Part shown: one piece after another, positions 51,079 through 60,074 of the stretch
Position numbering within the stretch: the first letter of the stretch is position 1
Layout of the letters: each line of letters begins with the position of its first letter
Origin: a bacterium
GTDB taxonomy: Bacteria > Planctomycetota > UBA1135 > UBA2386
Direction of reading: 5' to 3'
Assembly (NCBI GenBank): GCA_030432695.1
Contig: JAUILN010000006.1
Span: forward strand, 310,001-374,000
Length of the DNA stretch: 64,000 nt
Notes under the pieces: generated by a model
Database searches by the model: none
What the model was told of the DNA's origin: nothing
Seen by the model: the letters and a program-made list of their open reading frames with translations, nothing else
Position numbers and translations under genes: made by a program

Positions 51079-52416
51079 TCAGGAGAACCGCGGCGCCGCG
51101 GGGTCTCCCGAGGCCGCGATCTCCCGGACGTGGGCGTGGACCTCCATCGCGCGGGCGATGCACTGGTCGGAGTTGTGGTACTCGTAGCGCCCGAACCGGC
51201 CGAAGGTGATGTAGCCCGAGTCGTCGAACCAGCCGCGGACACGGCCGATCCGGTCGGCGAACTGCAGGTTCTGGTCGATGTAGGCGAAGTCGCTGTTCAC
51301 CCAGTCGAGCGTCACGATGCGGTCGGCGTCGAGCACGCCGGCGGCGTCGAGCTTCCGACACAGGTCCATCGCCCATTCCCGGGTCGGCTTCAGGTCGCCT
51401 CGATGGGTGACCTCGGCCATGTAGCAGCCGTGTCCCGGTGGCGCGTTGGAGGGCGCGTAGTTGCTGTAGTAGGTGACCCGGTTGGCGGCGCCCTGGGCCG
51501 GGAACGGCAGGTAGATCCAGCTCAGGTCGGGCAGCGGCTCGTCGGTCTTCACGCCGATCAGCACGTTGACCAGCGAGATCGGCTTCAGCGCCTGGATGTC
51601 GCCGCGGACCTCGTCGGGGAGGTCGGCGAACGCCGGCTCGACGAGCGGCAGCGGGACGGTGTTGACGACCAGGTCGTACTCGTCGCCATTGACGAAGAAC
51701 CGATCACCCTGTCGGCGGACCGACTCCACCGCTGTCGAAACGTGCAACGTGAAGCCGCCGCCGTCGACGCAGCCCTTCACCATCGTCTCGAAGCCGCCCT
51801 CCTTGGGGAACCAGAACACCGACTGGTGGGTGTAGCCCTCGGTGTCGAGGCCGACGGCGGCGGCCAGCACGTCGCGGATCGGCGCCTCCGGCACCCGCCC
51901 GGCGACCCAGCCCGCGGACATCGTGGTCAGATCGCACTCCCAGATCTTCTCGTTGTAGGGAGTCATGAAGTGGCGGGCGAAGCCGTCGCCCATCCGCCAC
52001 TGGATCCAGTCACCGAAGTTCGCCGGGCACTCGACGCCCAGTCGGCGCTGCACGTAGGCCTCGATGTAGCCATCCATGCAGTCGACGATGGCCTCCTTGG
52101 TCAGGTGTCCGACGCCGTTCTCGAACGGGTAGGGCACCCAGCGGTCGTGCCAGCGGATCCGGGTGTTGCGGACGGTCTCGACGACTCCCGGATCGCCGCC
52201 ACAGCGGGCCTTCATCCAATCCAGCACGGTTTTGTCCTTGCTGAACATGATGTGGCCGCCGGCCTCGTCGAAGGTGAAGCCGTCGACCTTGCGGCTCTTG
52301 CAGAGCCCGCCGGCGCGCTCCGACTTCTCCAGGACGTGCACGTCGTGGCCGTCCGCGGCGCACATCCGCGCCAGCGAGACGCCCGAGATTCCTGCGCCGA
52401 GTATCGCGATCTTCAA
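51079..52416 (-). CDS. FAD-dependent oxidoreductase (UDP-galactopyranose mutase / amine oxidase-like), 445 aa
   Basis: The start is a TTG at 52416 with GGAGG seven to eight bases upstream, directly before the dinucleotide-binding sequence KIAILGAGISGVSLARMCA (Rossmann GxGxxG). EKSERAGGLCKS and FDEAGGHIMFS follow the pattern of UDP-galactopyranose mutase and related FAD enzymes. The family isomerises or oxidises sugars or amines, often in surface polysaccharide synthesis. The C-terminal GRFGRYEYHNSDQCIARAME resembles the flavin-contacting end of these proteins. No glycosyltransferase is adjacent, so the substrate is open. It is divergent from the transporter operon at 52529. Confidence 0.85.
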   Translation of the reverse strand: MKIAILGAGISGVSLARMCAADGHDVHVLEKSERAGGLCKSRKVDGFTFDEAGGHIMFSKDKTVLDWMKARCGGDPGVVETVRNTRIRWHDRWVPYPFENGVGHLTKEAIVDCMDGYIEAYVQRRLGVECPANFGDWIQWRMGDGFARHFMTPYNEKIWECDLTTMSAGWVAGRVPEAPIRDVLAAAVGLDTEGYTHQSVFWFPKEGGFETMVKGCVDGGGFTLHVSTAVESVRRQGDRFFVNGDEYDLVVNTVPLPLVEPAFADLPDEVRGDIQALKPISLVNVLIGVKTDEPLPDLSWIYLPFPAQGAANRVTYYSNYAPSNAPPGHGCYMAEVTHRGDLKPTREWAMDLCRKLDAAGVLDADRIVTLDWVNSDFAYIDQNLQFADRIGRVRGWFDDSGYITFGRFGRYEYHNSDQCIARAMEVHAHVREIAASGDPAAPRFS

Positions 52417-52528
52417 CAGTCGAGCCTCCGAGGGGGCGGGAGGATAGAACGGGGCCGCAGCAACACCGGCTCCTTTCCAGGTTTTCGGCCTGGGAGGTGG
52501 GTCCGGTGAACCCGAGACCGGATCGACC

Positions 52529-53737
52529 TTGTCCGAACCTTCACCCAACGTCCGGCCGGCACGCTCCGGCCTCGCGATCGCCGCCCTCGCCGCGAGCTGT
52601 TTCGCGATGTCGCTGAACGCCAACGTGTTCGCGGCTCTCAACCCCTACGTCCGCGATCTGCTGTCGTTCGATGGGCACCAGCTCGGCCAGCTGGTGAGCG
52701 GTGCGGGTCTCGCGAGCGCCGTGGGGGCGCTGGTGCTCGGACCGTTGGTCGACCGCCTCGGACGTCGGCAAACCCTCTTGTGGGGCACGACGGTGTTCCT
52801 CCTGGCGAGTGCCGGCTACCTGTGGGCGGCGGGATTCTGGTCGCTGCTCGGCGTGCGACTGGCTACCGGGTTCGTTTCCGGATTGGTGTTGACCTCGGCG
52901 TCGTCGGCGGTCGCCGACCTGGTCGGCTACGAGAACCGTGGCCGTGCGATGGGGATCGTGACCGCGGCGATTCTGCTGGCGGTGCCGGTGGGGATGCCGG
53001 TGGCGATCGCGCTGGCGGAGTGCGACGAGTGGTTCGGCGCCGACGCGTGGCGGGGGGTGTTCGTGGTCCAGATGCTGGCCGCCGCGATCACTCTCGCCGT
53101 GCTGTGGCGGGCGCTGCCCCGGAGCGAGGTTCGAGCCCCGGCGCAGGTCCGGCCGGGCCGCGCCCCGGCGCAGTTCCGGGTGCTGGTCCTGCCCATGGTT
53201 GCCCCCGCGCTGCTCTCGGTGGCGCTGTACAGCGGTGCGTTCTTCGCCACGATCCAGTTCCTGCCGGACTGGCTGGACCGCAGCGGGCTGCTGCCCAAGG
53301 GCGACCAGGCGCTGATGTGGGTGGTGCTCGGCGTGGTCTCGGCGGCCGGTAGCGCGGCGCTCGGCGGCGTCGCCGACAAGCTCGGCAAGCGCAACTTCGT
53401 GCTGTGGTCGACCGGGCTGGTGGCCATCGGATTCCTGGCGCTGGCGCAGGTGCACTCGATCTGGCCGTTGGTCGTGGTCGGGATTCCGGTCGGGGTGTTG
53501 TCGGCCTCGCGCGGCGCCGCGCTGCTGGCGTTGGTCTCCGACCTCGTGCCGTCGTCGGACCGCGGCACGCTGATGGGATTGCGGGCCGCGGCGGTGAACC
53601 TGGGGACCGGGACGGTGCCGGTGGCTGCGGGCTACCTGATGGATTTCGGCGAGTTCGCGGCCTGGCTCTACGCGGCCGCGCTGCTGGTCGCGCTGGCCTG
53701 GCTGTTGGTCCTGGTGTGGCTGAAGGACGCGCGGTGA
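52529..53737 (+). CDS. Major facilitator superfamily transporter, 402 aa
   Basis: About 12 hydrophobic segments. The MFS signature between helices 2 and 3 is PLVDRLGRRQTLLWGT, with its counterpart GVADKLGKRNFVLW in the second half. The only start before the first helix is a TTG at 52529; a later ATG at 52607 would remove part of that helix. The substrate cannot be predicted. The stop overlaps the GTG start of the next gene (GTGA), making it the first gene of a tightly coupled four-gene operon. Confidence 0.9.
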   Translation: MSEPSPNVRPARSGLAIAALAASCFAMSLNANVFAALNPYVRDLLSFDGHQLGQLVSGAGLASAVGALVLGPLVDRLGRRQTLLWGTTVFLLASAGYLWAAGFWSLLGVRLATGFVSGLVLTSASSAVADLVGYENRGRAMGIVTAAILLAVPVGMPVAIALAECDEWFGADAWRGVFVVQMLAAAITLAVLWRALPRSEVRAPAQVRPGRAPAQFRVLVLPMVAPALLSVALYSGAFFATIQFLPDWLDRSGLLPKGDQALMWVVLGVVSAAGSAALGGVADKLGKRNFVLWSTGLVAIGFLALAQVHSIWPLVVVGIPVGVLSASRGAALLALVSDLVPSSDRGTLMGLRAAAVNLGTGTVPVAAGYLMDFGEFAAWLYAAALLVALAWLLVLVWLKDAR

Positions 53738-54852
53738 ATCGGTCGGGCTGGGGAGCGCTCCTCAGCGGTCTGGCCTGGGTGTCGGTCCTCTCGGTCGCGC
53801 CGTTGGCGGCCCAGAGGTTGGCCTGGACGACCGCGAGCCCGCCGGTGGCGGCGACCCTGTCGGCCCGTCTTGCCGCACTTGCGCCCGGGTGGCGACTCGA
53901 GGTTCGTCCGGTCGAGGCGATGTGGCGCGGTATCGATGCCGGCGACGGGCTCGCCTGCGATCTGTTGCTGGCCGTCGATCTCGAGCTTGCCGCGCACGCC
54001 GGCCGCAACGATCTGCTGCGCCGCGTCGACTGGCCCGAGGATCCGCTCGCGCTGCCGTTCCACCGCGACTCGGGTGGGCGCTATCTCGCACCTTGGTCGA
54101 TGCCGTGGCGCGCGGTCTGGGATGCGCGCCGCATCGACTCCGACCGCGACCCACCGCGCTCGCTGTCGGCCTTCGGCCGATTGCGCCATCGTCAGTCGGT
54201 GGCGCTGCCCGATCCGTGGTCGGCGCCGGGCTGGTTCGCGGGTTGGGTGCGGGACGGGCTGCGTCAGGGTGGCGCGAGTCTGGCGTTCCGCGCCCTGCTC
54301 GACGTCGACCGCTCGGTGAAGCGGTGGTGCAGCGATCCGGTCGAGGCGTTGGCGCTGATGCGAGCCGATCCCGAAGTGGTGGCGAGCTGCGTGCCGCTGG
54401 CGCTGTTGCGCGAGCTCGATCCGGCCGAGCCGTTCCACTCCGCCGACCTCGAGCCGTTCGCGGTGGCCCAGGGATTGGCGCTGGCCGCGGTGGAGGGAGG
54501 CGAGCCCTTGCCGGTCGACGCGATGCGGGCGCTGCTCGCGCCAGACTTCGCGTTGGAGCTGATGCATGCGCACGGCATGTTGCCGGGGATCCATCGCGAT
54601 GCCGTGGGTGATCCGGCCCAGCTTCCGGCTGACCTGCTCACCACCCTCGAGAACCTCGCGCCCCTCGAGCCGGGCCGCGGCGAGGTCGGCGGGTGGTTGG
54701 CGCGCTTCGAGGACGAGGTGCGCGGCAAGGCCGCCGAGCGCGACGATCTCCGGCTGCTGATCGAGCTGGCCTTCCTGTTGGTCGGCATTTCGCTGATCGT
54801 CTGGATCCGGCGTCGGACCCGCGACTCTGCTTCGAACCCTCCTGCAACGTGA
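53734..54852 (+). CDS. Membrane-anchored periplasmic binding-protein-like protein, 372 aa
   Basis: A GTG start overlaps the MFS stop. A signal or anchor (LLSGLAWVSVLSVAPLAAQ) precedes a two-lobed domain that resembles ABC-type iron or solute-binding proteins (CDLLLAVDLELAAHAGRNDL, then YLAPWSMPWRAVWDARRI is the typical hinge segment). The C-terminus has a membrane helix and basic stop (LLIELAFLLVGISLIVWIRRR), so the binding domain would be held at the outer face of the membrane at both ends. There is no ABC permease or ATPase here; it may feed the neighbouring transporters or act as a sensor. The fold assignment is moderate. Confidence 0.6.
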   Translation: MNRSGWGALLSGLAWVSVLSVAPLAAQRLAWTTASPPVAATLSARLAALAPGWRLEVRPVEAMWRGIDAGDGLACDLLLAVDLELAAHAGRNDLLRRVDWPEDPLALPFHRDSGGRYLAPWSMPWRAVWDARRIDSDRDPPRSLSAFGRLRHRQSVALPDPWSAPGWFAGWVRDGLRQGGASLAFRALLDVDRSVKRWCSDPVEALALMRADPEVVASCVPLALLRELDPAEPFHSADLEPFAVAQGLALAAVEGGEPLPVDAMRALLAPDFALELMHAHGMLPGIHRDAVGDPAQLPADLLTTLENLAPLEPGRGEVGGWLARFEDEVRGKAAERDDLRLLIELAFLLVGISLIVWIRRRTRDSASNPPAT

Positions 54853-54995
54853 GCGACTTCATGAACCAGCCCGGTTCCGAGCCCGATCTTCCTCCGCGCA
54901 TCTACCTGGCAGTGGCCGTCTTTGCGGTCGTGGTCCTCGTGGGGCTGTACGTCTTCACGTCGCTCTACCAGATTCCCCTGCCGGAGGGTCGATGA
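54849..54995 (+). CDS. One-helix membrane peptide preceding the symporter, 48 aa
   Basis: The GTG start (54849) overlaps the previous stop by GTGA and its own stop overlaps the symporter start by ATGA, so it is translated as part of the operon. It holds a single helix (IYLAVAVFAVVVLVGLYVFT) flanked by short polar ends. Small membrane proteins such as DUF3311 members often precede sodium-solute symporters; this one occupies that position but is shorter and I cannot confirm the family. Probably an accessory subunit. Confidence 0.7.
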   Translation: MSDFMNQPGSEPDLPPRIYLAVAVFAVVVLVGLYVFTSLYQIPLPEGR

Positions 54996-56764
54996 CTCCG
55001 CTGGCGTGGGCGGTGTTCGCGGCATTCCTCGCGTGGGTCGTGTGGGACGGCCTGAAGCGCAGCAGCAGCTCGGCGAACCTGGAGGACTACTACGCCGGAG
55101 GGCGCAGCATCCCGTGGTGGGCAGCAGGCCTCTCGGTGATGGCGACACAGGCCTCGGCAATCACGGTGATCGGAACCACCGGGCAGGGCCACGAAGGAGG
55201 GCTCGGATTCATCCACACGTACTTCGGATTGCCGTTCGCGGTGATCCTGCTGTGCATCTTCCTGATCCCGGTCTACCGCGCCCAGCCGATCCTGACCGCC
55301 TACGAGTACCTCGAACGTCGGTTCGGTCCCGAGACCCGCGCGCTGGGCAGCTTCATCTTCCTGCTGTCTCGGTGCCTCGCCCTCGGCGTCGTCATCAATG
55401 CGCCGGCCATCGTGCTCTCGGCGATGCTGGGCTTTCCGCTGTATGCATCGATCCTCGCGGTGGGGGGGCTGACGACCCTCTACACGGTGTTCGGTGGAGT
55501 GAGCGCCGTCGTCTGGACCGACGTGAAGCAGATGTCGGTGATCCTGGTCGGGTTGCTCGTCTGCTTCGGGATGCTGGCCTGGGACGTCTTCGGCGAACTC
55601 GGCTTGCAGGGCGCGCTCGAGGCCGCCGGTGCGGCGGGCAAACTCGACGCCGTGGAGCTGGTGCCCGCGGGCGAGGGCTGGTGGCCGGCAGCGGCCGGGT
55701 CGGATGCGCCGAAGACCTTCTGGGACGACAAGTACAACCTGTGGTCCGGTCTGTTCGGTGGGCTCTTCCTGATGCTCTCGTACTTCGGTTGTGATCAGAG
55801 CCAGGTGCAGCGCATCCTGACCAATCCGACCGCCAACGAGAGTCGGCGGGCACTGCTCCTGTCGGGCTTCGTGAAGATCCCGATGCAGTTGGGAGTGTTG
55901 GCGGTAGGGGTCCTGCTGTGGTTGTCGCACGCTGCGAGTGGCGATGAGCCGCTGCTCTACAGTCCTGCTGACCTGCAGCGTGCCGAAGCGCCGGAGAACA
56001 GCGCAGAACTCGCGCGGTTCGAGTCCGAGTATCGGGCGGCATTGGACGAGCGGCGGGATGCCCTGAAGGCGTGGGTCGCGGTCGATGGCGAAGGTGGGGC
56101 CGAACTCGCGCGCTTTCAGGCCGCGGTGCGTGAAGCGGTTGCGGTGCGAACCGCTGCGGCGAAGCGGTTCAGCAGGGAGTTCGGTACCGCGGCTGAGCCG
56201 GCCGGGAAGAAGGGGGACACCAACTACGTGTTCCCCCATTGGTTGATGAACAACCTCCCGCCCTTGCTGCTCGGCCTGGTGCTCGCCGCGATCTTCGCGG
56301 CGGCGATGTCCAGCGTGGACTCCGTGCTGAACTCCCTGTCCGCGGCCACGGTCGTGGATTTCTGGCGGCGGTTCCTCAGTCCAGGTGCCTCCGACCGCGA
56401 GCAGCTCGTCGTCGGCCGGGTCATGACGTTCGTCTGGGGAATCGTGGCGACCGCGACGGCCCTCGTGCTGGTGAGCGGTTCCTCGATCATCGAGCAGGTC
56501 AACAAGGTCGGCTCGTTCTTCTACGGCACCCTTCTCGGCATGTTCGTGCTCGGCATCTTCGTGCCGCGCGCCGGTCGACTCGCCGGGTTCCTCGGCACCC
56601 TCGGCGGCATCGCCGCGGTCCTGGCCGTGCACCTGACCCTTCGCGTCGAGTTCCTCTGGTACAACCTCGTCGGTCTGCTCGGCGTGCTGCTGGTAGGCGG
56701 GATCGTCACGTTGTTCGAGCCACGGCGACCCTTGCCCGAGACCGCTCCGGCCGACGCGGTCTGA
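54992..56764 (+). CDS. Sodium:solute symporter (SSS family), 590 aa
   Basis: The first residues carry the family pattern (LEDYYAGGRSIPWWAAGLSV and SVMATQASAITVIGTTG), and GGLTTLYTVFGGVSAVVWTD plus MSSVDSVLNSLSAATVVDFW are further signature stretches of the LeuT-fold SSS transporters. It uses the sodium gradient to import a small solute, of unknown identity. An unusual feature is a charged, probably coiled, insertion of about 85 residues near 325-410, with segments such as ELARFESEYRAALDERRDAL, between membrane segments. It is the last gene of the coupled operon; NhaD elsewhere in the window may help maintain the sodium gradient (inference). Confidence 0.9.
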   Translation: MTPLAWAVFAAFLAWVVWDGLKRSSSSANLEDYYAGGRSIPWWAAGLSVMATQASAITVIGTTGQGHEGGLGFIHTYFGLPFAVILLCIFLIPVYRAQPILTAYEYLERRFGPETRALGSFIFLLSRCLALGVVINAPAIVLSAMLGFPLYASILAVGGLTTLYTVFGGVSAVVWTDVKQMSVILVGLLVCFGMLAWDVFGELGLQGALEAAGAAGKLDAVELVPAGEGWWPAAAGSDAPKTFWDDKYNLWSGLFGGLFLMLSYFGCDQSQVQRILTNPTANESRRALLLSGFVKIPMQLGVLAVGVLLWLSHAASGDEPLLYSPADLQRAEAPENSAELARFESEYRAALDERRDALKAWVAVDGEGGAELARFQAAVREAVAVRTAAAKRFSREFGTAAEPAGKKGDTNYVFPHWLMNNLPPLLLGLVLAAIFAAAMSSVDSVLNSLSAATVVDFWRRFLSPGASDREQLVVGRVMTFVWGIVATATALVLVSGSSIIEQVNKVGSFFYGTLLGMFVLGIFVPRAGRLAGFLGTLGGIAAVLAVHLTLRVEFLWYNLVGLLGVLLVGGIVTLFEPRRPLPETAPADAV

Positions 56765-56883
56765 CGACGGACGGCTGAGCATCTCGCCCATCGCGACGCG
56801 ATTTCGCGAACTTCCGAGTCCGGATCCCTGGACCGCGGTCTCCCTCGAGGACGTCCACCTCGTCCTTACCGGAGGTCCCGTCC

Positions 56884-58590
56884 TTGTCCCTCAGTTCCCG
56901 TCTCGGCGCCGGCGTGGTCGCCTGCGTAGTGCCCCTGGCGACGCTCGCGGCGCAGCCCGCGCCCAATCCCGATCTCGAACTCGCCCACCACGTGCTGCGG
57001 CGGGTGACGTTCGGTCCGACCCCGGACCTGGTGGATCGGATCGCCAATCCCCCGATCGGCATGACCGCGCTGCAGGAGGCGCAGGCCTACATCGCCGAGC
57101 AGCTGAATCCCAACGCCGGTGCCGATCCGAACTTCCCGTTCGGGAGCGCCGACGTGCAGGCCTTGGACGGGCCCGGCGGAGCCCTCGGGATTCCGAGTAC
57201 GCTGCCCGCGACCACACCCCAGATCGATCAGTTCAGCTTCCTGCAGGTGACCGGTAGCCAGCTTGCGCACGGATTGGAATCGAAGTGGCAGCTCCGTGAG
57301 GTGATGTGCCAGTTCTGGGAGCGCCACTTCAACACCCATCTCGTCGGCAGTCAGTTCTGGTTCCAGAACAAGATCCCGGCGGGTTCGAGCAATGCAGCCC
57401 ACGCCTGGCACTACGAGTGGCGGGCCAACGAGTTCTACCGAGAGAACGCCCTCGGCACCTTCCACGACCTGCTGGTGTTCACGGCCCAGCACGTGACGAT
57501 GGTCGCCTACCTGCACCTCGACCGGAACACGGTGGCGGGGCCCAACGAGGACTTCGCGCGCGAGCTGCTGGAACTCTACACGATGAGTCCGGAGCTGCCG
57601 GTGCCCGGGAGCAGCCCCGTGCAGAACTACAGCCAGTCGGACGTGGAGACGGTTGCGCGGATCCTGACAGGCTGGAGCATCAATCCCGCCGCCGACTTCT
57701 CGTTCACGTTCAACGCGGCGAACCACGACTTCGCGGCGAAGCCGGCGATGTTCACGCCCGCATACTCGCTGCCGGTCGGCACGACGGGGGTCAATGAGGG
57801 TCTCGTGCTGCTGGCGGAGCTCGCTCGAAGGGACGCGACCAAGGACTTCGTCTGCCGCAAGCTCCTGAACGAGTTCCTGGTCGACGGCGGTGGTGACCTC
57901 GAACCGGTCCTCCTCGGGCGGATGAAGAACGCCTGGGGTACGCAGGGTGACATCACCCTCGTGTTGACGGAACTCCTGAACTCGCTCGAGTTCCTGGGCA
58001 CGACGTATAGGTTCGAGCGGGCTCGCCTGCCAATCGAGGCCGTCCTGGCACCTCCGCGCGCGTTCGGTGCCGGCTTCGAGTCGATCTGCACGCCGGCGCA
58101 GCCCAGCCTCCTCAACCTGGTCAACACCTGGATCAGCATGGGTGACCTGGGTCAGGCATTGCAGGGCTACCCGGCGCCGAACGGCTATCCGGGCGCGAGT
58201 GCCGCGCAACACAGCCCGAACGCGGCGATCGCCCGGTTCTCGTTCGCGGCCAAGAGCCTGTTCCCCGCTCAGCTGCCGACGTTCCAGTGCCTGGCGCTCA
58301 CCAAGGACTCGCTGGACTACGACGTTGCGGGCCACATCGCCGCGAACCTGACCGTCGGCTGGAACGACCCGCTGCTCACGGCCCGGTTCCTGTTGCAGAC
58401 CCTCTACGGAACCCGGTTCACCGGGCCGGACGAGAACGCCGTCGTGCAGGCGATGGGCAATGCCGCCGTCTGGTGGCTTGTCACGAACGGCACGCTGGAC
58501 CTCTCCGCGCCGACCACGCCGGCCTACCAGCACGTCGTGAACTGTGGCGCGGTCACGGCGATGGCCATGGCCCAGGGTGCCATCCGCTGA
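56884..58590 (+). CDS. DUF1800 family secreted protein, 568 aa
   Basis: The TTG start at 56884 has GGAGG seven bases upstream, and an export signal (LGAGVVACVVPLATLAAQ) follows. DUF1800 landmarks: LAHHVLRRVTFGPTPDLVDR near the N-terminus, WQLREVMCQFWERHFNTHL, NEDFARELLELYTMSPEL and CRKLLNEFLVDGGGDLEPVL. The family is abundant in planctomycetes and is nearly always followed by a DUF1501 gene, as here (41 bases). The function is unknown; links to secretion or surface polymers have been proposed. Confidence 0.92.
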   Translation: MSLSSRLGAGVVACVVPLATLAAQPAPNPDLELAHHVLRRVTFGPTPDLVDRIANPPIGMTALQEAQAYIAEQLNPNAGADPNFPFGSADVQALDGPGGALGIPSTLPATTPQIDQFSFLQVTGSQLAHGLESKWQLREVMCQFWERHFNTHLVGSQFWFQNKIPAGSSNAAHAWHYEWRANEFYRENALGTFHDLLVFTAQHVTMVAYLHLDRNTVAGPNEDFARELLELYTMSPELPVPGSSPVQNYSQSDVETVARILTGWSINPAADFSFTFNAANHDFAAKPAMFTPAYSLPVGTTGVNEGLVLLAELARRDATKDFVCRKLLNEFLVDGGGDLEPVLLGRMKNAWGTQGDITLVLTELLNSLEFLGTTYRFERARLPIEAVLAPPRAFGAGFESICTPAQPSLLNLVNTWISMGDLGQALQGYPAPNGYPGASAAQHSPNAAIARFSFAAKSLFPAQLPTFQCLALTKDSLDYDVAGHIAANLTVGWNDPLLTARFLLQTLYGTRFTGPDENAVVQAMGNAAVWWLVTNGTLDLSAPTTPAYQHVVNCGAVTAMAMAQGAIR

Positions 58591-58631
58591 TCCTTCCCAG
58601 GACATCCAATACTGATCGCAGGAGATCCAAG

Positions 58632-60053
58632 ATGATCGATCGCAGAGACCTGTTCCGGGGCGCGCTGTTCGGTGCCGGCGCCTCGATGTTCTCCCGGAGC
58701 GTGATGGCTTCGGTCGCGCGGGCCGTCGCGCACAGTCCGAATGCCACGGGTGCCTCGAGGCTCCTGGTGGTGTTCCTGAGGGGAGGCAATGACGCGCTCA
58801 ACACGCTCATCCCGATCCAGGACCTCGACTACCACACGTTCCGGCCGGGGAACGCGGGCATCGTCGATGCCAACCAGCTCCCGATCACCGGCGCGACCTT
58901 CGCCACGATGAATGCCGAGCTGTCGAGGCTGGTGCCGGTCGACCAGGCGGGTCGCATCGCGTGGCTGCATCGGGTCGGCGACTCCGCGGCGACGAGGTCC
59001 CACTTCACGGCGATGGACCGGCTCGAGACCGCGGCCGATCCGGCGACGCCGCTCGCCGGCGTGGCGAACCTCGACGGCTACGTTGCCGGGTTGCTCGCAG
59101 CGGGTGGCATGCCCGCGATGTCGGCTCAGGGATGGCCCTCGTCGGCCGGCTTCTCGGAGCGTCCGATGAGGATGTTCCGGACCGACGATCCCTCGCGGTT
59201 CTCCGCCCACGTTCGCGATCTCGGGGCGATGGCCCTGCCGTCGCCGATCCCGGCCACGCAATCGAACCTCGTGCCGCCGCTGTACGACCATGCGACGACC
59301 CACGCCAGCCAGGTTCCGTTCAACGCGATGGACGAGCTGGTCGCGCACAACATCGGCTACGGGATCGTGGCGAGAGATCGACTGGAGACCCTCGGGTTCG
59401 CGCCGGGCTTCGCGACGACCGGTCTGTTCCCGCTCTCGGCGGGCGATCTCGCGGCGGCTGCGGCGGCGAATCCCGGTGCCAACGTGCCGACCTGGGACCC
59501 GAAGGGCGAAGCGTTCCTGAGGTCTGCCGAGCAGGCGGTGTTCGCGCTCGAGAACGTCCCAGGACTGCGCTACGCGGCGGTCGACTTCGGTGGCTGGGAT
59601 ACCCACGGCGACCAACCGGAGGAGCACCCCAAGCAGCTTCGCTACCTGGGATGGGGTCTGCGCGACCTCGACGACTTCCTGCAGAACTCCCCGATCGGCG
59701 CGTCGACCGTGGTGCTGGTGGTCAGCGAGTTCGGGCGGACGATCCAGGCGAACGCGAACGACAGCACCGACCACGGTGTCGGGGGCATGGCGCTGGTCAT
59801 GGGCGACTGCGCTCGTGCCGGCACCTACCACGTGCACGGCGGCACGCCTGGGGCGCGCGAGCATGGCAACCAGTGGTCTTCGCTGACGACCCAGTTCAAT
59901 GCCAACACGGACGCGCTCGATGTCGTGACGGAGTGGCGGGACATCCTCGCGCACATCTGTGACAAGGTCTTCCAGGTGCCCAGCGCGCAGATGTCGACGG
60001 TGATCCCCGGCTACACCGGTCCGGGACCCGGCTTCATCAACTTCCTGCTGTGA
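58632..60053 (+). CDS. DUF1501 family protein with Tat-like signal, 473 aa
   Basis: The N-terminus IDRRDLFRGALFGAGASMFS resembles a twin-arginine signal (RRDLF), which would export the folded protein. The domain itself is of the alkaline-phosphatase-like type: LLVVFLRGGNDALNTLIPI, AVDFGGWDTHGDQPEEHPKQ and VVLVVSEFGRTIQANAN with the metal-binding Asp and His residues, and STDHGVGGMALVMG. It forms a two-gene unit with the DUF1800 gene in front of it. GGAGA lies upstream of the ATG at 58632. The substrate is unknown. Confidence 0.92.
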   Translation: MIDRRDLFRGALFGAGASMFSRSVMASVARAVAHSPNATGASRLLVVFLRGGNDALNTLIPIQDLDYHTFRPGNAGIVDANQLPITGATFATMNAELSRLVPVDQAGRIAWLHRVGDSAATRSHFTAMDRLETAADPATPLAGVANLDGYVAGLLAAGGMPAMSAQGWPSSAGFSERPMRMFRTDDPSRFSAHVRDLGAMALPSPIPATQSNLVPPLYDHATTHASQVPFNAMDELVAHNIGYGIVARDRLETLGFAPGFATTGLFPLSAGDLAAAAAANPGANVPTWDPKGEAFLRSAEQAVFALENVPGLRYAAVDFGGWDTHGDQPEEHPKQLRYLGWGLRDLDDFLQNSPIGASTVVLVVSEFGRTIQANANDSTDHGVGGMALVMGDCARAGTYHVHGGTPGAREHGNQWSSLTTQFNANTDALDVVTEWRDILAHICDKVFQVPSAQMSTVIPGYTGPGPGFINFLL

Positions 60054-60074
60054 CCGCTCGGCCGTCGGCTCGGT

